Assembly (NCBI GenBank): GCA_022376515.1
Contig: WTXI01000007.1
Coordinates: forward strand, 806,001 to 870,000
Direction of reading: 5' to 3'
DNA from: Lactifluus volemus
Taxonomy: Eukaryota > Basidiomycota > Agaricomycetes > Russulales > Russulaceae
DNA: 64,000 nt
Shown here: in pieces, positions 56,985 through 64,000 of the stretch
How the letters are laid out: each line of letters begins with the position of its first letter
Numbering within the stretch: position 1 is the first letter of the stretch
Position numbers and translations under genes: made by a program
The notes under the pieces: generated by a model
The model's input: the letters and a program-made list of their open reading frames with translations, nothing else
Database searches by the model: none
What the model was told of the DNA's origin: nothing

Positions 56985-59574
56985 TGTCTAGAGCTGAGGC
57001 CCATTTTGGAGATCGAGCCAACGATTCAAACACAGCGCGAGTAATGCGTGGAGTAAGAGTGGCTCATGTGAGAAGCCGTAAAAGAACGTGGCGTAGTTTT
57101 TTCCAACCGCGAGCGCTTCCGGCGGTTGGTGCTTGCGATACGTCCCGATGCAGGTATCAGGTTCGTGAGCCGCATACAGCTGCATGCACGTGAAGATAAA
57201 GATAAAAATCCCAGCACCACCCCAATCGATACAAAAACGCAAAGACGGGTTCATCGAATAGAACGGCAACGAGTCAGTGGCGCGAGTCACAGGCGAGAGG
57301 GGAAGAGAGGGGAAACTTACATCATAATTTCCCCCGGGAAGGCGGTGCCACCAGAACAAACGCATTGTCTGGTCCGGGCCTTCACAAAGAAACGAGCGGG
57401 AGCTGCCGAGAGAAATGAGGAAGAAGGAAGGAGGGGGCCGAGAGCGCGAATTTTAATTTTTTTTAAATTTGTGGGTGAAAGGAAATGGACAGATGAGTGC
57501 GCGCGCGTGAGAAAAAAGTTCAACTCGTTTCTGGTCAGAAGTGAGCGCACAAAGTGCTTTCTTTGTTGCTTACTGTGGCATCGATTGGAAGGGCATGACA
57601 AGTTCGCCCATGTGAGCTTCGCGGGCGGGGGGCCCCGGCCAGGTGATTGTTCCCAATGCGCTTGTTCCGAACCAATTATACGTTACGATATTCGCACCGC
57701 TGGCGTCTGTCACCTGGTAGCAGCCGCGTGGCCATCTGTCAGCTATGCGCAAAAGGGGGGTAGAGGGGAAATGCTGGCGGCACGCACTATCGTATGCGTC
57801 GAGAGGAAACCGACGGGAGTTATGAATTCGTAGAATACAAACGGGTCCATGCTCATAACACGGAAGCCGTGGCGGGGGTGATCCGAGTGTAAAAAATGGA
57901 CCTCAAAGTTAGCCGGAATACCATGCTCCATGGCGGCTGCAGTTTTTCGACGATGTAGACGATGAACGTTGGATCTTGGAGGAAGGGGAGTTTATGGAGG
58001 ATCTGTGGAGCCCCACGCACAACGTTGGGCTTTTAAAATAAAAGGCATGCCGATCCACGGAGGTTTGAACCACACATGCACAATCAAGCCAGAGGGCAAT
58101 GGATCGAGGGTGGTGCTCGCACGCCTTTGTCGAGGGTATGGCGTCGTGGTTGATGGGAAGGGAGCCTACATCGGAAGAAGAGGAAGGAAGGATGAGATCG
58201 TACCGAGCTTTGGGCGGTGGAAGATTCAAGGAGAAGGGAGAATCGTAATTGGACTCAACGGGCCTGAAAGCCCACGACCTAGATCTGAGCATGGGTGAGC
58301 AATCGAGAGAGAAACCGGACAATGGGTTGTGCCCAAAGGGGATCGGAAATTTATGGTATTGGACATGCCCGGAAGAAAGAGAAAATCAATCTCCCATCCT
58401 CATGCAACATTGACTTGTCAAAGGTTGCCAAAGAGGACCTCCTTTGTGAGATGTACGGCGCGCCCACAAGGAATCGCTCCACAAACATCTGGACGACGGC
58501 ACTCTTGTAACTTGTGCTGTGGTGGGCGACCCCCTGTTTGAGTGGCATGGCATCGAGATACGCCGCAAACGGATCACGCGTACCGATCGGAAATCCGGTG
58601 ACGACGACGGCTGCTTTGAGAAAGTCAAATGGGATCTACGAGAAGAGTCGTAAAGGCGTCCCCGCTGGGTCTGGCGATGGCGAGACGCCGGGGAGGCTGA
58701 GACGGTCGGTCACGTTTGGTCGAGGGTGTGACCATAGAGAGCGTAGGGCGTCGTTGGAAGGTATTGGGCGTAGCACATAGGATCCAAAGAGGGATGAGGA
58801 AGAAGAAGAGTGGGACGTTCCGGGGATGCCGACCCAGGGAGGGGATGTATTGACGAGGCAAACCATGAGGCGAAGGTGTTGACGCATAGTGTGGCTACAT
58901 GCCTCATAGGCATAATAACCCATGCCACAGCCGGGGGGAGGACGCCGCGTGCACTTATCTGGCGAGAGAAGCTGAAAAACACAGGTACCCCTGTGGTGGA
59001 GGACGGCGCAGAAGTGACTTACCATATCCCGAGACAACGCCAAGACACAGCCCATGGCAAACCCTAAAAAAGGTGGTCATTTAGGACAGGTCTGACAAGA
59101 CGTGAATTTAGGACAAAGGCCCGTACCAGTATGATAGGTTGAAGACATTGTTTCAGCATACACGACTTTGGCTGCCACTCGGGGGAGGGGGGGGGGGCGC
59201 TGACACAACTGAAAGAGATAAGGGGGAACGGGAGAGGAGATCGCATACACATGATGGGTGATTTGATGGAGGTTTAAAAGGGGGGCGCCAGGTGGATCAC
59301 AAGTCCTCTGCATACTTACGGAGGGGAGGCGGCATTAACTGAGGGTCCGCACTGCCAGTAATCCTGGATGGAGAGAGGGGATATTCATAATTTAGTGGAT
59401 TGAAACCGCATATACCAGTACCCAGGCGGGATATGAAAGAGATCGTGGGAGATGGGTGGTAAATGTGGTCATACAAACAGCCTCAAATATTTCAAGGACC
59501 GCAAATGCACTGGGAAAAACCCGGTAAGGGGCATCGATGCGACGCGATAAAGAGAGACTCACATCATACGCCAT
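56985..59574 (-). CDS. Unresolved candidate gene with hydrophobic segments
   Basis: Several good splice pairs line up on the minus strand. ATG at 59574 (MAYD) precedes donor GTGAGT. An exon DYWQCGPSVNAAS begins at 59363 and ends before GTAAGT. An exon with WQPKSCMLKQCLQPIIL ends before GTACGG. An exon GLPWAVSWRCLGIW ends before GTAAGT. Later segments include a hydrophobic VPLFFFLIPLWILCA and ALWLDCACVVQTSVD, with a last frame ending LNRWLDLQNGPQL at about 56988. I recognise no family and cannot settle the reading frame, because long C and G runs (for example near 59187-59198) are probably miscounted. It could be a multi-pass membrane protein or two genes. Confidence 0.3.
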
Positions 59575-59746
59575 GCTTTTACCGTACCAGAAGAAGAAAT
59601 GCGAGTAGAGAAGTGAAAAAAAGGACTTGCCAAAGGTAGATATTGAATCAGAGTTAGAGCTGTACAAGACAGAGAAAGTAGCGGAGTCAAGCATGAGGCG
59701 ACTAGCTGGGATTAATAAACGAGTCAATACATTGCGGGCGTAGAAT

Positions 59747-59967
59747 CTGCGGACCTTGGAGCAAATTTTAGATAGAGTACGCGATAAAGTCTTGCCCGAA
59801 TTATACGACGCAGACCTAATCCGGTTTCACTTACAGTCGCCGTCCACTTTACACGTGACTTTTACAACGTGCCAACTTGACCCTATTGACAGGGGAGATC
59901 TCCCAAGTTTGGTTCAACAACTCGAAGTTGTTCTTCATGTTCGGTTCCGGAAAGAAAACGGTTAGAT
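59747..59967 (+). other. Orphan coding-like fragment
   Basis: An open stretch reading LEQILDRVRDKVLPELYDAD, IRFHLQSPSTLHVTFTTCQ and LPSLVQQLEVVLHVRFRKE has protein-like composition. It lacks an ATG, a partner exon and a known family. It may be a gene remnant or the end of an unrecognised gene. Confidence 0.25.
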
Positions 59968-60764
59968 TAAGGCGCGCTCCTTGACAGACTATTACATGAT
60001 ACACACACTTGGCACGACAACCGATCTTCTTACAGTCCGGTCGGCGGGGCTCAGATCTGTGGAGCGAGTGCTTTGAAGATGGATTCGGCTCTCCTCCGGA
60101 ATTCAAACAAGACCCCTTTGCACCCGCCTTATATCGCTTACACATAAATTATTTTCCCGTTGTCTCCACCTGCGAAAATACCTCAATGTTTCGATCCACC
60201 TTACCGGAGTCCAACTAGTGGAGCCAAGTGTAATTTTCCCAAAAAATGTGGAGCCACCGAGCCAACATTGAGGTAACATACTGCCCTGTAAGTTGACAGA
60301 AATTTTTGACAAGGTGCTAAGCACGGTGCTGACAACTCGCTCGGGGGTGCCTTGAGGCGTGCTTCAAATTTATCGCGAAAGGGCGAAAGGCAAACTCCAA
60401 AGCCGCGGCGGCGGGAATTGCAGAAAAGGAAATGATATTATGTAATGATATTACAACGAGAGCAGTGATAGAGAATCAAATGCATGTACAATCTTTCTCG
60501 TGAAAAAAAAAATACACGGTGTCCGTGACTATGAGTGAAACACTGTACACCCGTGAGCAAGAAAAGGAGAGGGAACAAGGGTTAGTCGATTGATGGATGG
60601 ATGGATGGATGAATGCAATGGTGTCTTGATTACAATCTGAGAATAGTGGCGCGTCAGATGCCGGATAATCGTCGACAAGGACCGGGGCAACGTACTGCTT
60701 CCCATACACATGGAGGACGGAAAAAAAACGGGGGTATTCGGTGGCACGCGTGGGATAGGGTCGG
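59968..60764. other. No gene recognised; contains a microsatellite
   Basis: No supported coding frame. A (GATG)5 tetranucleotide repeat lies at about 60592-60611. Confidence 0.5.
60592..60611. repeat. (GATG)5 microsatellite
   Basis: Five perfect copies of GATG in the 3' flank of the small Ser/Pro-rich gene. Confidence 0.85.
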
Positions 60765-61138
60765 TTACTTTTTGTTCCATGTGGGCTTCTTCTTCGCTGA
60801 CAGGATATCCTCCAGGTCGGGTGTCCCGCGCCCGTCTGGTCTGTAGGGCGTAAAGATGCCCTTGGAGCTCGAGGATGAAGACGTGGACGAGGCAGAACAC
60901 GACGGGACCAGCTGTGGCGGAGCATACTGTACGTATTGTGGAATCGGCGCCGAATGAGGGCTAGATGGTGTACCCGGAAGCGACGATGGTTTCTGTGGTT
61001 GACCAAAGGTGACGTGCGCCGACGGTACTCCTTGGGGTACTTTGAAGGCGATGGGGGTGCAGGCATAGCACCCTTAGCATGGTTCGTGAATGGGTGGTCG
61101 CCGTGAGGGTTAAACGACGCAGGAAGAGATGAGGGCAT
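60765..61138 (-). CDS. Small Ser/Pro-rich protein, no introns
   Basis: About 124 residues. Starts MPSSLPASFNPHGDHPFTNH, then AKGAMPAPPSPSKYPKGVPS, AHVTFGQPQKPSSLPG and QYVQYAPPQLVPS. It ends with a charged block KGIFTPYRPDGRGTPDLEDI and LSAKKKPTWNKK. No family name recognised. The C-terminal RPDGRGTPDLEDIL block looks like a conserved short motif of a basidiomycete protein group; that is from memory and should be tested. The frame changes at KYPK/GVPS. One extra base at the CC of 61030-61031 (plus strand) joins the halves, so the gene is treated as intact. Confidence 0.6.
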
Positions 61139-62780
61139 GATGACAAGCGAGTATGGGAAGATGGGTGTGTATGTGATGTGGTTGGATGTATGCAAGCCAA
61201 GACTTGAAAGCTGGGGTGCTGGGGGACTGGACGAGGAAAAGATTGGGCCCCTTAATATAGTGTTCCGCTCAGGTATATTCCCGGAATAACGGCCTAGCGC
61301 AGTTGCAGTTGGATAGTACCGTTGAACGGCAACCCTTGCGCCCGTTTAGCTGCTAGTGGCAGGCGGAGGAGTCATAAGCGGAAGGACAGATCGTCACATG
61401 TGCATCTCCCTGTTCGAAGCACCCCACAGGGAACATGCGGGGTAATTTCACGATCTGGTTGGACGTCACATGGAACCCGGTCAGGTCCCCTATGCCGACA
61501 CGGGCTATTCCAGAATGTAAGTCGTGGCCCAACAGGATGGTCTGACAGCTCTCAGCCATTAGGAGGTTTCGAACTAAGATTCCCTGTATGAAGACCCTCA
61601 AACTTTTTATTTTACGTGAATTCAAGGGCATGCCGTTTGCACAAGGCGCCCCAGCGCCTGCTCGCACAGCACATGGAGCAACGACGCGCGATAATCTCAT
61701 GAATCAGGTTAGAGAGGATTTAGTACCAACAAGGTAAGACGCAAGGCAAGGAAGTTGTCGTTTTCAGTTGCCACGTCGGAAAATTATCGCAGGAAACATG
61801 ATGAAATCTTCAGCTCCGCGGGTGATGTAGACATGTAATGTAACAAAGCTAACACACGCCCCGATGCCCTCGGAAACGCAATATACTGGAGCTCGGAGTG
61901 ATGACTTAAGGGAAGTCGCACATCACGGAGACCGATTATCGGCTTGAGGCGACATACGGTGTCATCATCATGATTCCTCATCTTGGGTCGTAAACTTGTC
62001 CAGCAAGGTGGCGGAGACAGGATGAGCACACAACGGACACAATAATGGCCAAAAAGGTGAATAGTGGCCAGGTTTCTGACCCGAGATGCTCAAGATGAGG
62101 TCGTTAGTCGGGGACACTATGACCTCATGCTCCAGGACATGACAAGCGTTATGAAAGGATAATATCACCGGAAGCTAAAATTGCGGCAACTGACGGGCTG
62201 AATTGAGATTGTCACATATCTATGAACTCCTCAAGGCCTTATCGACGTGAATTGTGAGGCCTGATAGGGCAGGCGATGACGCAACAACAAAAAGGTTAAG
62301 CAAGGGTAAACCAATGATAAGATGACGATGACACTTCTAAAGGGTCCCTCCAATGGGGTTTGGATGATCGAGGAAAAATAAGTTCAGAGTGGTTACACGA
62401 GGCATGCAGGGGGTGGATGTGACAAACTATGAAAGGGTGATAAGGCCATACGAAAAGAGAAAGTATGATGAAAGAGTAGGATGAGTCAACAGAGAGCGAG
62501 GAGTGTTCTAGATCAGAGGAGGGTGCTAGCGATGAAGGACTTGAAAGAAAGAGGATGGTGAAATGTGTTATGATGTTGTTGGTTGATTGGAGACAATGGT
62601 TCACGTGATATACTTCTAAATAAGGAAATTGACCGTCGGGAAGCTCGGTGAGTGGTATTGGATGACCCACCCACAGCGAGCCGTGACCCGCACAGGGTGA
62701 CTAAACGACGACCTCTCTTACCACCGTTCATTTTTTGCTTTCCCTTACTTTTTACTCTTTTTACTTTCTCTCTACCCTTC
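61139..62780. other. No gene recognised
   Basis: About 1.6 kb without a supported gene on either strand. It probably holds the divergent promoters of the small Ser/Pro-rich gene and the Rsp5 gene; the last 80 bases before 62781 are pyrimidine-rich. Short frames near 61322-61700 have no known domain. Confidence 0.5.

Positions 62781-64000
<1,220 letters not shown>

Noticed and set aside
57969..58298. Plus-strand frame of 109 codons, Gly/Arg-rich
   Set aside because: It runs against a chain of minus-strand splice signals and has no domain; composition suggests antisense of a Pro/Ser-rich stretch.

Overview
This window is nuclear DNA from a filamentous basidiomycete, most likely an agaricomycete. 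Nearly every gene is cut by short introns of about 40-70 nt with GT(A/G)NG donors and CTNA-type branch points. Genes are densely packed on both strands, and the gene content is eukaryotic: histone H1, COG complex, ESCRT-III, cap methyltransferase and a NACHT-WD40 NLR. I saw no tRNA, rRNA, CRISPR or prokaryotic-style operon.

Layout. 1.1-6.5 kb holds a farnesylated type I DnaJ (Ydj1 type), a UPF0538/C2orf76 protein and COG4, the last two head to head with overlapping start codons. 6.6-8.8 kb holds CHMP2/Vps2 and a Cuz1/ZFAND1 AN1 zinc-finger protein, divergent from a 50-bp promoter. 9.5-15.7 kb holds Tel2, the 24-kDa complex I subunit and a HAD hydrolase. 15.8-19.8 kb holds a bestrophin-like channel and a TEA-domain transcription factor. 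20.2-25.6 kb is one large multi-exon gene: a helical N-terminus, a beta-rich module, a long disordered middle and a C-terminal coiled coil. I propose it as a meiotic chromosome-axis core protein of the Red1/SYCP2 kind. 26.4-36 kb holds the cap methyltransferase Abd1, histone H1, the mitochondrial pair Mzm1 and MTRFR (possibly one fused reading frame), CAP/Srv2 and Rpf2. 36.4-42.2 kb holds a Ser/Thr-rich single-pass membrane protein and a PhoD-like phosphatase. 42.2-50.1 kb is the accessory part: a small terminal-inverted-repeat element, a NACHT-WD40 NLR with about 14 near-identical repeats, and a relic of a second NLR. 50.2-64 kb holds an E2 ubiquitin-conjugating enzyme, a large Ser-rich disordered protein, an unresolved candidate gene, a small Ser/Pro-rich protein and the 5' part of an Rsp5/NEDD4 E3 ligase.

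Most genes are housekeeping: chaperones, Golgi and endosome traffic, respiratory-chain assembly, RNA capping, ribosome biogenesis, ubiquitin transfer. They form no single pathway. The Mzm1-MTRFR pair does link complex III assembly with mitochondrial ribosome rescue.

A property that affects the whole annotation: in at least ten places the conserved protein switches frame, and the frame is restored by one extra base, almost always within a short run of C or G. Abd1, H1, CHMP2, the axis candidate, the NLR, the Ser-rich protein, the Ser/Pro-rich protein and Rsp5 are all affected. I read this as a consensus-sequence error (homopolymer contraction), not ten pseudogenes. CDS spans below are given start codon to stop codon including introns, and the affected genes are annotated as intact.
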